Part shown: positions 40,011-50,079 of the stretch, piece after piece
Position numbering within the stretch: position 1 is the stretch's first letter
Layout of the letters: each line of letters opens with the position of its first letter
Assembly: GCA_014859645.1 (NCBI GenBank)
Contig: JACUTV010000002.1
Coordinates: 1 to 64,000 of the forward strand
Direction of reading: 5' to 3'
Origin: Campylobacterales bacterium
GTDB lineage: Bacteria; Campylobacterota; Campylobacteria; Campylobacterales; Campylobacteraceae
Length of the DNA: 64,000 nucleotides
The notes under the pieces: model-generated
The model's input: only the letters and a program-made list of their open reading frames with translations
Database searches by the model: none
What the model was told of the DNA's origin: nothing
Program-made: the position numbers and the translations under genes

Positions 40011-41810
40011 TTATTTTTGTGCTAAAGAAAGCCGTTGTGCAATGCGTTTTCCCACAACAAGCGAGAGTTCTTCCGGACTAGCCTGTGCAACAGCTTCAAA
40101 AGTACCAAAATACAATAGCAGTTTCTTGATAGCTCCCTCGCTTAGGCCCAATTGTTTTAATATAGAATGATTTTTATCCTGTGCCCGTTTGGTTTTGCGG
40201 TGAAAAGAGATGGCAAAACGGTGGGCTTCATCGCGCAAACGTTGGAAAAATTGCAATTTCGTATCTTGGGATGAGAGCGCGTGGAAGCCTTTTGTGGTGT
40301 GCAAGATGTCTTTAGCGGCACCTTTGGCGCGGTGGGCTTTGGCGTCAATCTTTTCTTTAGCAATAGCAATCACGTCCACCGATACTCCCGCGCTTTCCAA
40401 AATGGAACGCGCCAATTCAAGCAAGGTTTTACCTCCATCGATGACCCATAAATCAGGGGCACTTTGGGTGTCAAACCGTAAGGCGCGTTGGGTGAGCAAT
40501 TCACGCATTTGGCCGTACTCATCTTTGCTGTGAAGGTGGTAGTGGCGGTAGGCGCTTTTAAGAAAACTGTCATTTTCCCAACACACAATGGCTCCTACAC
40601 TGGCTTCCCCTCCAAGGTGCGAGTTGTCAAACACTTCAATGCGTTCAGGTGGTTTTGAAAATTCAAAATAACGGGCCAAGTCTTCTTGCAACGAGACCGT
40701 GCTTTTGCGTAAATGTTGGGCACAAAGTTCCTTGGCATTGGTGAGAGCAAGGGTGATGAGGTGGTGTTTTTCCCCGCGTTTGGGGTGCTTGATGGAGACA
40801 GTGCACTGGTGGCGCGCGCCAATAATGGCTTCTAGCTCTTTGGCTTCTTCTAGCGGGTGCGCCGTGAAAAGAGTATGGGTAGTCATGGGACTTTGGGGTG
40901 GGTAGGCATCTAAAAGGAGCTGACGGTAGAGGGCTTCGGGCTCAAACTCACTGGTGGTGCGCGCCATGGTGTGGGAGGAGGAGACGACTTTTCCTTCTCG
41001 GATAAACAGCCGTAAGCCACACACGATGGTAGGTTCAGCGTAGATGGCAAAGATGTCAAAATCTTCAAGTTTTGCCAAATCAAGGTGCGTAAAATTGCCC
41101 ATGGAGCGAATGTGTTGGGCCATGTCGCGCAGTTGTGCTGCTTCTTCAAAATGAAGTGCTTGTGCGTAGGTTTCCATTTTCTCATGTAAGGCGTCGTAAA
41201 GCACGCGCGGGCGGTGAATGAGCTTGGCAGCCGCTTGCGCCATTTCATGGTAGGCTTCTGGAGTAATTTTGCCTTCACATGGTGCAAGACAGCGCCCCAT
41301 TTGGAAAAACAAACACGCTTTTTTGGTGCGTTCACACCCTCTTTTTTGCACCAAAGGAAAAAGCAGGTACAGGGCACCCAATACATCTTTTGCGCCCGAA
41401 GAAAAAGGCCCAAAATAGCGAATATTTTTTCCTTTAATGACCTTGCGGGTGATGTCAAAACGCGGATAAGGTTTGCTAAAATCGATGTAAATATAGGGGT
41501 AGGTCTTATCGTCTCGTAGCAAAATGTTGTATTTGGGTTTGAGTTGTTTGATAAGGGAATTTTCCAAAATAAACGCATCATGCTCGCTGGAGAGCAACAA
41601 GTAATCCAAAGAAACTGTTTCGCTAATCATCTTATGAATGCGTGGCGAAAGGGCAGGGTTTGGCCCAAGAATAGGGGAAAAACGAAAGTAACTTTTTACT
41701 CTGTGTTTTAAAGACTTTGCCTTACCTATGTAGAGCAAACGCCCTGCTGCGTCAAAGAATTGGTACACGCCTGCGCTGGGCGGAAGGTGGGCTAGTTTGC
41801 TTTGGAGCAT
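40011..41810 (-). CDS. uvrC: Excinuclease ABC subunit C
   Basis: PPSAGVYQFFDAAGRLLYIGKAKSLKHRVKSYF GIY-YIG domain, IEVFDNSHLGGEASVGAIV, C-terminal HhH. Confidence 0.96.
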   Translation of the reverse strand: MLQSKLAHLPPSAGVYQFFDAAGRLLYIGKAKSLKHRVKSYFRFSPILGPNPALSPRIHKMISETVSLDYLLLSSEHDAFILENSLIKQLKPKYNILLRDDKTYPYIYIDFSKPYPRFDITRKVIKGKNIRYFGPFSSGAKDVLGALYLLFPLVQKRGCERTKKACLFFQMGRCLAPCEGKITPEAYHEMAQAAAKLIHRPRVLYDALHEKMETYAQALHFEEAAQLRDMAQHIRSMGNFTHLDLAKLEDFDIFAIYAEPTIVCGLRLFIREGKVVSSSHTMARTTSEFEPEALYRQLLLDAYPPQSPMTTHTLFTAHPLEEAKELEAIIGARHQCTVSIKHPKRGEKHHLITLALTNAKELCAQHLRKSTVSLQEDLARYFEFSKPPERIEVFDNSHLGGEASVGAIVCWENDSFLKSAYRHYHLHSKDEYGQMRELLTQRALRFDTQSAPDLWVIDGGKTLLELARSILESAGVSVDVIAIAKEKIDAKAHRAKGAAKDILHTTKGFHALSSQDTKLQFFQRLRDEAHRFAISFHRKTKRAQDKNHSILKQLGLSEGAIKKLLLYFGTFEAVAQASPEELSLVVGKRIAQRLSLAQK

Positions 41811-42241
41811 TGGATGGTTGTGCGGATGGATTCAAAGAGGGCGTGGAGCTCTTCGGACGTGGCATGGTTCACAAAGGACGCGCGTGAAGCTTCGGTATAA
41901 AAAGGGCCAGTGGGGGCCGAAGGCCTTACATGTAAGGGAGGTTTGTTGGTGACAAAGGTTTTGATATGTTCGGCTTCAATGCATCGGCAACTTGGGTCGT
42001 GGGCAATCAACTCTTTTAATAGCCCTTTTATCAAAGTGGTCTTATAATGGAACTCCATTTTCAACCCAGGATGCTCTAAAACAAAGAAGAGTGTGTCATT
42101 ATTGGTGTACATAAACCGCACCCCTTGTGCCATGTTTCTAGGAAGCAGGCTAAGGAGTTTTTGATAGCTCTCACTCTTTTTTAGGTGTGTCAAGGAAGGA
42201 TCATTTTTCAAATGACTAAGAATTGTGCGCACATGTTTCAT
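41792..42241 (-). CDS. DUF721/DciA-like protein
   Basis: Small basic ORF with MKHVRTILSHLKNDPSLTHLKKSESYQKLLSLLPRNMAQGVRFMYTNNDTLFFVLEHPGLKMEFHYK; family by pattern only. Confidence 0.45.
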   Translation of the reverse strand: MKHVRTILSHLKNDPSLTHLKKSESYQKLLSLLPRNMAQGVRFMYTNNDTLFFVLEHPGLKMEFHYKTTLIKGLLKELIAHDPSCRCIEAEHIKTFVTNKPPLHVRPSAPTGPFYTEASRASFVNHATSEELHALFESIRTTIQCSKAN

Positions 42242-42349
42242 GTGCTAATTATACCATCTCTTTTGGCGCTTTTTCTTTCAGGTTGCGGGTATAAAGCCCC
42301 GCCAACATACACTCCTTCGCAAGAACAATCTCAAGAACAATCACGCTAA
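42233..42349 (+). CDS. Small lipoprotein, 38 aa, LptM/YifL-like (not in ORF track)
   Basis: ATG 42233: MFHVLIIPSLLALFLSGCGYKAPPTYTPSQEQSQEQSR*. Signal peptide, LSGC lipobox and GYKAPPxY following; stop TAA overlaps nadB ATG. Confidence 0.75.
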   Translation: MFHVLIIPSLLALFLSGCGYKAPPTYTPSQEQSQEQSR

Positions 42350-43791
42350 TGCAGTACGACGTCATCATTATTGGCGCAGGTGTTGCTGGGCTTAGTACAG
42401 CTGCCCATTTGCCTTCTTCTATGCGGGTTTTAGTGGTCAGCAAAGATTACCCGTGGGAGTGCAATACTTTCTACGCCCAAGGAGGTGTTGCCGTCGCCAA
42501 TAGCCACGAAGACATCGGCGCGCACATTGCCGATACGTTGGAGGCGGGAGTGCGCTATGGCAACCCTGAAGCGGTGCGTATTTTGTGTAGCGAAGGACCT
42601 GCGCGTGTTGAGGCACTCATTGCCCAAGGATTTGCCTTTGATGTGGATGAAAAGGGTGCCTTACTTTACACCCAAGAAGCTGCGCACAGTGACAAACGCA
42701 TCGTCCACGCAGGCGGGGACGCAACGGGTAGAGAGATTCACCTGCATCTCATGCGCCACCTTCAAACCACCTTGCTTTACAACACTCAAGTGGTAGATTT
42801 ACTAATCGAAGAAGGACGTTGTTATGGGGTGCGTGTGCGCAACCAAGACGGACTCTCGTGTGTGTACGCTAAACACATTGTGATGGCAAGCGGAGGTGTG
42901 GGGTCGCTGTACGAGTTCCATACCAATGCGCGCACCATTAGTGCAGATTTGCAAGGCATCGGCCTAGAACACGGCTTGGCACTTAAAGACATGGAAATGA
43001 TGCAATTTCACCCCACAGTGTACGTAAAAAGCAAAGGAGTGCGCAAACAGCTTTTAAGCGAAGCACTCCGCGGGGAAGGAGCAAAGGTCGTGGACGCTTC
43101 GGGGCGACAGTTTTTGTTTGATTATGACCCAGATGGTGAGCTTGCGGCAAGAGACGTGGTGAGTCAGTCGATTTTTGACTACCAACACACCCATGACCAA
43201 GATGTTTTTTTAGATGTTTCTTTTTTAGATAAAGTGGCTTTTGCTAAGCGGTTTCCGAGTATTTATTTTGCCATGCAAAACGAAGGGGTTGATGTGCCTC
43301 ATGCGCGCATTCCCATCTCCCCTGCCTTTCATTATGCAATGGGCGGCATCGCCACGGACATGCAAGGGCGTGTTGGGGGAGTGGAAAACCTCTATGCTGT
43401 GGGTGAAGTTGCCTGTACGGGCGTGCATGGCGCCAACCGCTTGGCGAGTAATTCTTTGCTAGAAGGGTTGGTTTTTTCCGCGCGCGTGGCAGAAGCAATC
43501 CTTCAAAGTACCTACACGATTGCGCCCAAAACCTTTACATGTAAGGAAGAAACCTTGCAGTATGAGGGAGATAAAGCTAAGAAAAACGCCTTGCGGCTAT
43601 TGATGTGGAAAAATGCAGGCATTGTGCGCACAACCAAAGGCATGGAAGAAGCTTTGAATCGCGTCCAAGACATGCTAAAATGTCGCACTGGAAAACTGCT
43701 AAGACTCAGATTGTTAGCTTCGCAGGAGATTTTACGCCACGCCTTGCGTCGACGCGAGAGCCTTGGCGCACATCGTCTGGTTGAAAAATAA
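42349..43791 (+). CDS. nadB: L-aspartate oxidase
   Basis: MQYDVIIIGAGVAGLSTA FAD motif, YAQGGVAVA, HAGGDATGREI, YAVGEVACTGVHGANRLASNSLLEGLVF. Confidence 0.95.
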   Translation: MQYDVIIIGAGVAGLSTAAHLPSSMRVLVVSKDYPWECNTFYAQGGVAVANSHEDIGAHIADTLEAGVRYGNPEAVRILCSEGPARVEALIAQGFAFDVDEKGALLYTQEAAHSDKRIVHAGGDATGREIHLHLMRHLQTTLLYNTQVVDLLIEEGRCYGVRVRNQDGLSCVYAKHIVMASGGVGSLYEFHTNARTISADLQGIGLEHGLALKDMEMMQFHPTVYVKSKGVRKQLLSEALRGEGAKVVDASGRQFLFDYDPDGELAARDVVSQSIFDYQHTHDQDVFLDVSFLDKVAFAKRFPSIYFAMQNEGVDVPHARIPISPAFHYAMGGIATDMQGRVGGVENLYAVGEVACTGVHGANRLASNSLLEGLVFSARVAEAILQSTYTIAPKTFTCKEETLQYEGDKAKKNALRLLMWKNAGIVRTTKGMEEALNRVQDMLKCRTGKLLRLRLLASQEILRHALRRRESLGAHRLVEK

Positions 43792-43810
43792 CACACCACT
43801 AAGGAAATAG

Positions 43811-45349
43811 ATGAAAGACGTACCCATCCTCGTTTTAGACTTTGGATCACAGTACACGCAACTCATTGCGCGTAAGATGCGAGAAAACGGTGTTTATTGC
43901 GAGATTGTACCCTACAATGAACCCCTTGAGGCCATTAAGGCACGCGCTCCAAAAGGATTGATTTTAAGTGGTGGGCCCGCTTCTGTTTACGCCAAAGATG
44001 CCTATTGTCCTGATCCTGCTGTGTTTGATTTGGGTATTCCTATGCTTGGCATTTGTTATGGTATGCAACTCATGACGCAGCATTTTGGCGGCAGTGTTGT
44101 GGCGGCAAGTCACCACGAATATGGCAAGGCAGAACTCATGTTCGACCACAACCATACCCTTTTTGCAGAGACAACTTCTGGACAAATTGTTTGGATGAGC
44201 CATGGAGACAAGGTGGAAAGCTTGCCACAAGGGTTTGAAAAAATCGCTCAAAGTGCCAACTCCCCCTACGCAGCGATTGCCAATGAAGCAAAACACTTGT
44301 ACGCCTTTCAGTTTCACCCTGAGGTGTACCACAGTGAGCAAGGCAGCAAGCTGTTGAAAAACTTTGCAAAGCACATTTGCGGGTGTGAAAGCACGTGGAA
44401 TATGGGCTCTTTTGCGAAAGAGAAAATCGAAGAAATTCGGGCAAAAGTGGGCTCCAAAAAAGTCTTATGTGGTGTCAGCGGAGGCGTGGACAGTTCGGTG
44501 GTCGCTGCCTTGCTTGCCGAAGCCATTGGAGAGCAGCTTGTGCCTGTGTTTGTAGATAACGGACTTTTGCGCTCAGGAGAACGTGCGCAAGTAGAGGCTG
44601 CGTTTAAACTTCGTCTTGGGGTGGATTTGATCACCGTGGACGCTTCGGATATTTTCCTAGACCGTCTCAAAGGTATCACGGATCCTGAACGAAAACGTAA
44701 AATCATTGGCGAGACGTTTATCGAAGTGTTTGAAAAAGAAGCTAAAAAATACGATGGCATCGAGTTTTTAGCGCAAGGCACCTTGTACACAGACGTCATT
44801 GAATCTGTTTCAGTAAAAGGGCCTTCTAAGACTATCAAATCTCACCATAACGTCGGGGGGTTACCCGAATGGATGAAGTTTGATTTGATTGAACCTTTGC
44901 GAGAGATTTTTAAAGATGAGGTGCGTGTTTTAGGCCTAGAACTCGGACTTCCTAAAGAGATGATTAACCGCCATCCTTTCCCTGGCCCCGGCCTTGGGAT
45001 TCGCATTATGGGCGAAGTAAACCGTGAAGATTTGGAGTTGTTGCGTAAAGCAGACGTGATTATGCTAGAAGAGCTTCGCGCAACAGGCTACTACGAAAAA
45101 ACATGGCAAGCATTTACGGTGCTGTTAAATGTCAAAAGCGTAGGTGTCATGGGTGACAACCGCACTTATGACAACACTGTGTGTGTACGCATCGTAGAGG
45201 CAACCGATGGCATGACCGCCACCTTTGCACACATTCCCCATGATATTTTGGAAAACATTAGCCGTCGTATTATCAACGAAGTAGATGGCATTAACCGCGT
45301 AGTGTACGACATCTCAAGCAAGCCCCCTGCTACTATTGAGTGGGAATAA
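43811..45349 (+). CDS. guaA: GMP synthase (glutamine-hydrolysing)
   Basis: [53 protein letters not shown]. Confidence 0.98.
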   Translation: MKDVPILVLDFGSQYTQLIARKMRENGVYCEIVPYNEPLEAIKARAPKGLILSGGPASVYAKDAYCPDPAVFDLGIPMLGICYGMQLMTQHFGGSVVAASHHEYGKAELMFDHNHTLFAETTSGQIVWMSHGDKVESLPQGFEKIAQSANSPYAAIANEAKHLYAFQFHPEVYHSEQGSKLLKNFAKHICGCESTWNMGSFAKEKIEEIRAKVGSKKVLCGVSGGVDSSVVAALLAEAIGEQLVPVFVDNGLLRSGERAQVEAAFKLRLGVDLITVDASDIFLDRLKGITDPERKRKIIGETFIEVFEKEAKKYDGIEFLAQGTLYTDVIESVSVKGPSKTIKSHHNVGGLPEWMKFDLIEPLREIFKDEVRVLGLELGLPKEMINRHPFPGPGLGIRIMGEVNREDLELLRKADVIMLEELRATGYYEKTWQAFTVLLNVKSVGVMGDNRTYDNTVCVRIVEATDGMTATFAHIPHDILENISRRIINEVDGINRVVYDISSKPPATIEWE

Positions 45350-45352
45350 GGC

Positions 45353-46006
45353 TTGATTTACCTGCTTGGCACAACTCCTCACCCCAAGGCAAAACACCTT
45401 GGGGTAATTGAGGTGTGCCTCCTTCCTCTTTCCTTTTCGTGTGATGGGTTTGACGCCATCGTATTAACCTCTAAAAGTGCGGTTGCCTCACTGGAAGCTT
45501 CCAAGATTTCATGGCACCATTTACCTGTGTATGTTATTGGCAAGGGGACTCAAGAGGCTGCCCAAAAAGCAGGTGCAACTGTTGCTTATGTTGCCAAAGA
45601 GGCCTATGGCGAGAGGTTTGCTTTAGAGACAATCTCTTTGCTTCAAGGAAAAAAAGTGCTTTTTCCTAGGGCTAAAGAAGTGGTTTCTGATGTGGCGGGC
45701 CTTTTGCAAAAAGAGGGTGTTTTGATTCACGATGTGGTCGCATATGAAACCGTGTGTGTGCCGTGCGAAACCTTGTCACCTCCTTTGGGTACAAGTGTCA
45801 TGATTTTTACATCTCCTTCAAGTGTGCGTTGTTTTTTGCGTTGTTTTTCGTGGGATAGTTCGTGGCAGGCAGTGAGTATTGGAAAAAAAACAGCAGAAGC
45901 CTTTCCAAAGGAAATCATTTCCCATATTTCCCCTGTTCAAACGGTGGATGCTTGTGTCGAACTGGCACAAGGGTTATACGTGGACTTAAGCAAAAATCCC
46001 ATATAA
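45353..46006 (+). CDS. hemD: Uroporphyrinogen-III synthase
   Basis: ORF (TTG start) with DAIVLTSKSAV, VIGKGTQEAAQKAGA, FTSPSSVRCFL, SIGKKTAEA. Confidence 0.82.
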   Translation: MIYLLGTTPHPKAKHLGVIEVCLLPLSFSCDGFDAIVLTSKSAVASLEASKISWHHLPVYVIGKGTQEAAQKAGATVAYVAKEAYGERFALETISLLQGKKVLFPRAKEVVSDVAGLLQKEGVLIHDVVAYETVCVPCETLSPPLGTSVMIFTSPSSVRCFLRCFSWDSSWQAVSIGKKTAEAFPKEIISHISPVQTVDACVELAQGLYVDLSKNPI

Positions 46007-46013
46007 TATCCCT

Positions 46014-46258
46014 TGTAAGCCTGAGCGGTGCGACACCCGTATAGATGAGGGTCCAACACTTTAGTAGGGGCGGAAAGCGTACGAGATTGGTGCGTCTGTG
46101 ACTTTGTTTGAACCTTGTAACAAAGGCGAGAGGTTGCAGCCTAAAGAGCTCGTCATTTTTGCCATGTTGGCTTAGATAGGGCCAATGACGTTAACGGAAC
46201 GGCCGCTTGGGTTTGCACTTTTAGCACACTGCCTAGCGGCATGGTGCTATTTTTTTTG
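46014..46258 (+). ncRNA. ssrS: Structured non-coding RNA, 6S RNA candidate
   Basis: No supported ORF. TATAAT box at 46002-46007. 5' end 46014-46028 (TTGTAAGCCTGAGCGG) can pair over about 15 bp (with GU) with 46203-46217 (CCGCTTGGGTTTGCA), followed by terminator hairpin and T run. Internal TTTGAACC...GGTTGCAGCC resembles 6S; located upstream of purD. Confidence 0.55.
46222..46258 (+). terminator. Rho-independent terminator of the ncRNA
   Basis: TAGCACACTGCCTAGCGGCATGGTGCTATTTTTTTT: imperfect hairpin followed by 8 T. Confidence 0.8.
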
Positions 46259-46269
46259 GAGTAAGGCAC

Positions 46270-47532
46270 ATGAATATTTTAATTATCGGTAACGGTGGTC
46301 GTGAATACGCCATCGGACTTGCTTTGTTGAAAGACACCTCTCAAAACCACCTCTTTTTTGCTCCAGGTAACGGCGCTACTAGTAGCCTTGGGGAAAATAT
46401 AACCCTTGCCGATTTTGAATCTTTAGCCATGTTTGCTAAAGAACGCGCGATTGATTTGACCATCGTGGGCCCAGAAGCCCCTTTGACTGAAGGCATTGTG
46501 GACGCATTTCATGCCCATGGATTGACGATTTTTGGCCCTTCAAAAGCAGCAGCACGCCTTGAGGGTTCAAAAATATTCATGAAAGAATTTTTGGCCGCTA
46601 ATGCTATCCCTACCGCCGCCTTTTTGCAAACAGATTCGTATGAAAAAGCCAGTGATTTTATCGACACCCTTAGCGCACCTATGGTGGTAAAAGCAGACGG
46701 GTTGTGTGCGGGAAAGGGCGTTATTATTGCCCAAAATAAAGACGAAGCAAAAGCAGCCGTGCGGGACATGCTCAGTGGTGAAAGCTTTGGAAGTGCGGGT
46801 ATGCGCGTTGTGGTCGAAGAGTTTTTAGACGGATACGAACTCTCTTTGTTTGCTATTTGCGATGGAGATGAATATATTTTGCTTCCCGCCGCCCAAGACC
46901 ACAAGCGGTTAAAAGATGATGACCAAGGACCAAACACGGGCGGTATGGGTGCGTATGCTCCTACGCCTTTGGTAAATGTTGGGATTTACGAGGCAGTAAA
47001 AAAGCGTGTTGTGGAACCTACGCTTAAAGGCATGAAGGAGATCGATGCTCCTTTTTGCGGGGTATTGTTCATCGGGCTTATGATTGTCAAAGGTGAGATT
47101 TTTGTGTTGGAATACAACGTCCGATTTGGAGACCCTGAATGCGAAGTGTTGATGCCGCTTCTTAAAACATCCGCAACAGATCTTTTCTACAAAGCCGCAA
47201 CCAAGGATTTAAAAAGCTTACATGTAGACTTTCATGATCAGGTTGCTGTAGGCGTTGTGGTGGCAAGTAAGCACTATCCTTACAAAACCTCTCCTAGCGT
47301 TCCTATTTCCATCGACGCGGTTGAGATTGAAGGTGCGCACGTGGCGTATGCGGGTGTGAGTGGGTCTTTTGAAGAAGGTTTACATGTAAACGGCGGAAGA
47401 GTGCTCTTGTGTATTGGTGTTGGTAAGGATGTAAAAGAGGCCCAAAAACGTGCCTATGCTTTGTGCGAGCATGTGCATTTTGAAGGGATGCAATACCGCA
47501 AAGACATTGCCTATCAGGCGCTAAACCAATGA
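46270..47532 (+). CDS. purD: Phosphoribosylamine-glycine ligase
   Basis: MNILIIGNGGREYAIG, VVKADGLCAGKGV, GGMGAYAPTPL, FGDPECEVLMPLL. Confidence 0.97.
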   Translation: MNILIIGNGGREYAIGLALLKDTSQNHLFFAPGNGATSSLGENITLADFESLAMFAKERAIDLTIVGPEAPLTEGIVDAFHAHGLTIFGPSKAAARLEGSKIFMKEFLAANAIPTAAFLQTDSYEKASDFIDTLSAPMVVKADGLCAGKGVIIAQNKDEAKAAVRDMLSGESFGSAGMRVVVEEFLDGYELSLFAICDGDEYILLPAAQDHKRLKDDDQGPNTGGMGAYAPTPLVNVGIYEAVKKRVVEPTLKGMKEIDAPFCGVLFIGLMIVKGEIFVLEYNVRFGDPECEVLMPLLKTSATDLFYKAATKDLKSLHVDFHDQVAVGVVVASKHYPYKTSPSVPISIDAVEIEGAHVAYAGVSGSFEEGLHVNGGRVLLCIGVGKDVKEAQKRAYALCEHVHFEGMQYRKDIAYQALNQ

Positions 47533-47981
47533 CCGAAGAGGAACTTGTAAAACGGTTTGAGCAAGAAAATATTACCCTTGCTTCACTTCCTGCGCGTACC
47601 CTTGCGTTCGTGATAGATGAGTTGCTTGTCTCATTGTTGTTTATCTCTATCTACTGGAATCAATTTTCCAATGCAGCTGATATCGAACAAACTATTCTTA
47701 TTATGAACACAATGGTAATGTACGTTGTTCTTTTAAAAGTGCTCTATCAAGGCTTTTTTGTGTGGATGTATGGGGCAACGCCTGGGAAGATGCTTGCAAA
47801 AATTAAAGTGATTTATGTGTACGATGTTAACACGCCCACTTTAGGGAAATCACTCGTGCGCGCGATGATTCGTGTAGTGAGCGAAACAATTTTTTACTTG
47901 GGATTTTTCTGGGCCATGTTAAATCCAAAACGTGAATCATGGCACGACAAAGCGGCGGGAACACTTGTTGTCAATGCTTAA
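47529..47981 (+). CDS. RDD-family membrane protein
   Basis: LPARTLAFVIDELLVSLLF...GATPGKMLAKIKVIYV...RESWHDKAAGTLVV. Confidence 0.88.
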   Translation: MTEEELVKRFEQENITLASLPARTLAFVIDELLVSLLFISIYWNQFSNAADIEQTILIMNTMVMYVVLLKVLYQGFFVWMYGATPGKMLAKIKVIYVYDVNTPTLGKSLVRAMIRVVSETIFYLGFFWAMLNPKRESWHDKAAGTLVVNA

Positions 47982-50079
47982 AAAGATTGCGCTCCTTGGC
48001 GCACTTTCTTTTTGTGTCGCATTTGCCAATACTGAAAACGTAAAAAATGGTGAAAATGTTGAGTTGCTTGCCAATACAGTGACCAAAAACGGTGAATGGG
48101 TTGAAGCCGTAGGCGAGGTGTTGGTGTATAGTGAGCGTTACTTACTGAGTGCGGATCGCGCTTTGTACAACGAACTTACAGGTGAGTTGGAACTCTTTGA
48201 CAATGTGAGTGTTTTGCGCGGTGTATACGAGTCAAGTCAAAGTGAATATGCAAAGATCAACCTCAAAACCGACGAAGGGGATTACAGGCCTTTTTTTTAC
48301 TATGACCAACGTAGCGATATTTGGATGCAGTGTGAATCAGCCATTAGTGGCCCTGCGTATTTTATCACTGATAATTCGGTGGTTTCGAGCTGTAATGTTC
48401 AAAACCCGGATTGGAAGATAGGGTTTTCAGAAGGAAAACTGAACCGCGAGAGTAGTTTTTTGCATCTTTACAATACGCTATTTTACATCCGAGATGTCCC
48501 TGTATTTTACCTTCCTTATTTTGCTTTTTCTACAGATAAGACACGACGTTCTGGCTTGTTGATTCCAATGTTGAGTTACGGGAAAAAAGAAGGTCTATTC
48601 TACGAACAACCTATTTATATCGCCACCCAAGACCATTGGGATATAGAGTTTAAACCCCAGATTCGTACCAATCGGGGTGAGGGCTTGTACGCAACATTGC
48701 GGTTTGTGGACTCTCCTTACTCTAAAGGCAAAATTTCCATGGGCCAGTTTTGGGAGAAAAGTGAGTATGTGAAAGAAGAAGACCTTGAAAATAAAACGCA
48801 TTACGGGCTGGAAGTAGAGTATCAACGTGACCGTCTTGTCAGTCATCTACTAGAAAAAGAGGCTAAAGATGGGCTTTGGGTGGATGTTACCTACCTTAAT
48901 GACATTGATTACCTAAACCTTAAATCTACCGATGACGAAGCGACTAACAAACTCATAACCTCTCGGATAAACTACTATTTGAGCCAAGAAAATGATTATT
49001 ATGGCACCTATGCAAAATACTACATCGATACAAAAAAATTAAACAACCATACGACGCTGCAAGAGCTTCCCACGCTACATTACCATCGCTTTTCCAATAG
49101 TTTTTTTGTTCCTAATCTTGTCTACTCCTTTGATACGCAGTTTCACAACTATACACGCAATAAGGGTATTAGGGCGAGACAATACGAAGTTAATGCGCCA
49201 CTAACGCTGTACACCTCTGTATTTGATGATTTTTTAAACCTCAGTGTTTCGGAGAATTTTTACGCTACATACGTGCAATATGATGAAAAACAAGGAAAAA
49301 GTACAGAAACCTTTTACAGAAATTATCACCAATTTTCTGCTTACACTGACTTGGCAAAGGCGTATGAGGGGTTTTATCACACGCTAAATTTACGCCTTGA
49401 TTACACAGTGCCAAGTTTTGACCATGGGGAAATTTCTAAAAAGATTATCGAAGAAAGCAGTGGGGATGAGATTGATAATTTTATTTCCACATCCAATGAA
49501 CCAGAAAGTGTTGCTGCTAAATTAGTACAGTATTTTTATGATGACGAGGGAGTAAAGCGTGTTCGTCATTCTGTGCGACAACCTTATTATTTGGAAAAGT
49601 CGCTGTATAAGTATGGAGACTTGGAAAACAGTATTGCATTGTACCTTTCCAATGCATGGACACTGCGCAATGACTTCAAATACTCCTATGAGTTTCAAAA
49701 GTTTTCACGTATACAGTCTTCTGCTAGATGGAGTGGTCCTCCTCATACATTTGCCTTTTCGCACACTTTTTTAGATACACAAGCGGATGAAAAAGAGAGT
49801 TATCTCACTGCTTCTTTTGGAACAACACTGGGAAAATACTATAATGTCTTTGGTGCTATTAACTATGATTTGGAAGATAACTACATGAGCTCGTGGCGGC
49901 TTGGTTTTAAAGTGTTGAGAAAATGTTGGGATTATACGTTTATTTACAAAGAAACAATCACTCCCAAACTTACGAGTGCTGGGTCGGATTCGGTGAATCG
50001 AAAAGGATTTTACATCATGTTTAATTTTTATCCCATTGGCGCCGTTCAATACGAACATAAAGTTGAGGAAGTGCGCTAA
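47974..50079 (+). CDS. lptD: LPS-assembly protein LptD
   Basis: Signal peptide, OstA-like N-terminal jellyroll, VPVFYLPYFAFSTDKTRRSGLLIP, long beta-strand-rich barrel with two Cys pairs. Start ATG 47974. Confidence 0.9.
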   Translation: MLKKIALLGALSFCVAFANTENVKNGENVELLANTVTKNGEWVEAVGEVLVYSERYLLSADRALYNELTGELELFDNVSVLRGVYESSQSEYAKINLKTDEGDYRPFFYYDQRSDIWMQCESAISGPAYFITDNSVVSSCNVQNPDWKIGFSEGKLNRESSFLHLYNTLFYIRDVPVFYLPYFAFSTDKTRRSGLLIPMLSYGKKEGLFYEQPIYIATQDHWDIEFKPQIRTNRGEGLYATLRFVDSPYSKGKISMGQFWEKSEYVKEEDLENKTHYGLEVEYQRDRLVSHLLEKEAKDGLWVDVTYLNDIDYLNLKSTDDEATNKLITSRINYYLSQENDYYGTYAKYYIDTKKLNNHTTLQELPTLHYHRFSNSFFVPNLVYSFDTQFHNYTRNKGIRARQYEVNAPLTLYTSVFDDFLNLSVSENFYATYVQYDEKQGKSTETFYRNYHQFSAYTDLAKAYEGFYHTLNLRLDYTVPSFDHGEISKKIIEESSGDEIDNFISTSNEPESVAAKLVQYFYDDEGVKRVRHSVRQPYYLEKSLYKYGDLENSIALYLSNAWTLRNDFKYSYEFQKFSRIQSSARWSGPPHTFAFSHTFLDTQADEKESYLTASFGTTLGKYYNVFGAINYDLEDNYMSSWRLGFKVLRKCWDYTFIYKETITPKLTSAGSDSVNRKGFYIMFNFYPIGAVQYEHKVEEVR

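Noticed and set aside
22870-41195. Half-matching CATGTAAG sites (about 22874, 23104, 41184)
   Set aside because: Only one arm of the palindrome is present; too degenerate to count without a genome-wide model.
40910-41581. 223-aa ORF on the minus strand inside uvrC
   Set aside because: Alternative frame of uvrC; the composition is not protein-like and the uvrC frame has clear domain motifs.
42249-42443. Minus-strand 64-aa ORF opposite the small lipoprotein and nadB start
   Set aside because: The opposite strand encodes a clean lipoprotein signal and the NadB FAD motif; this ORF has no support.
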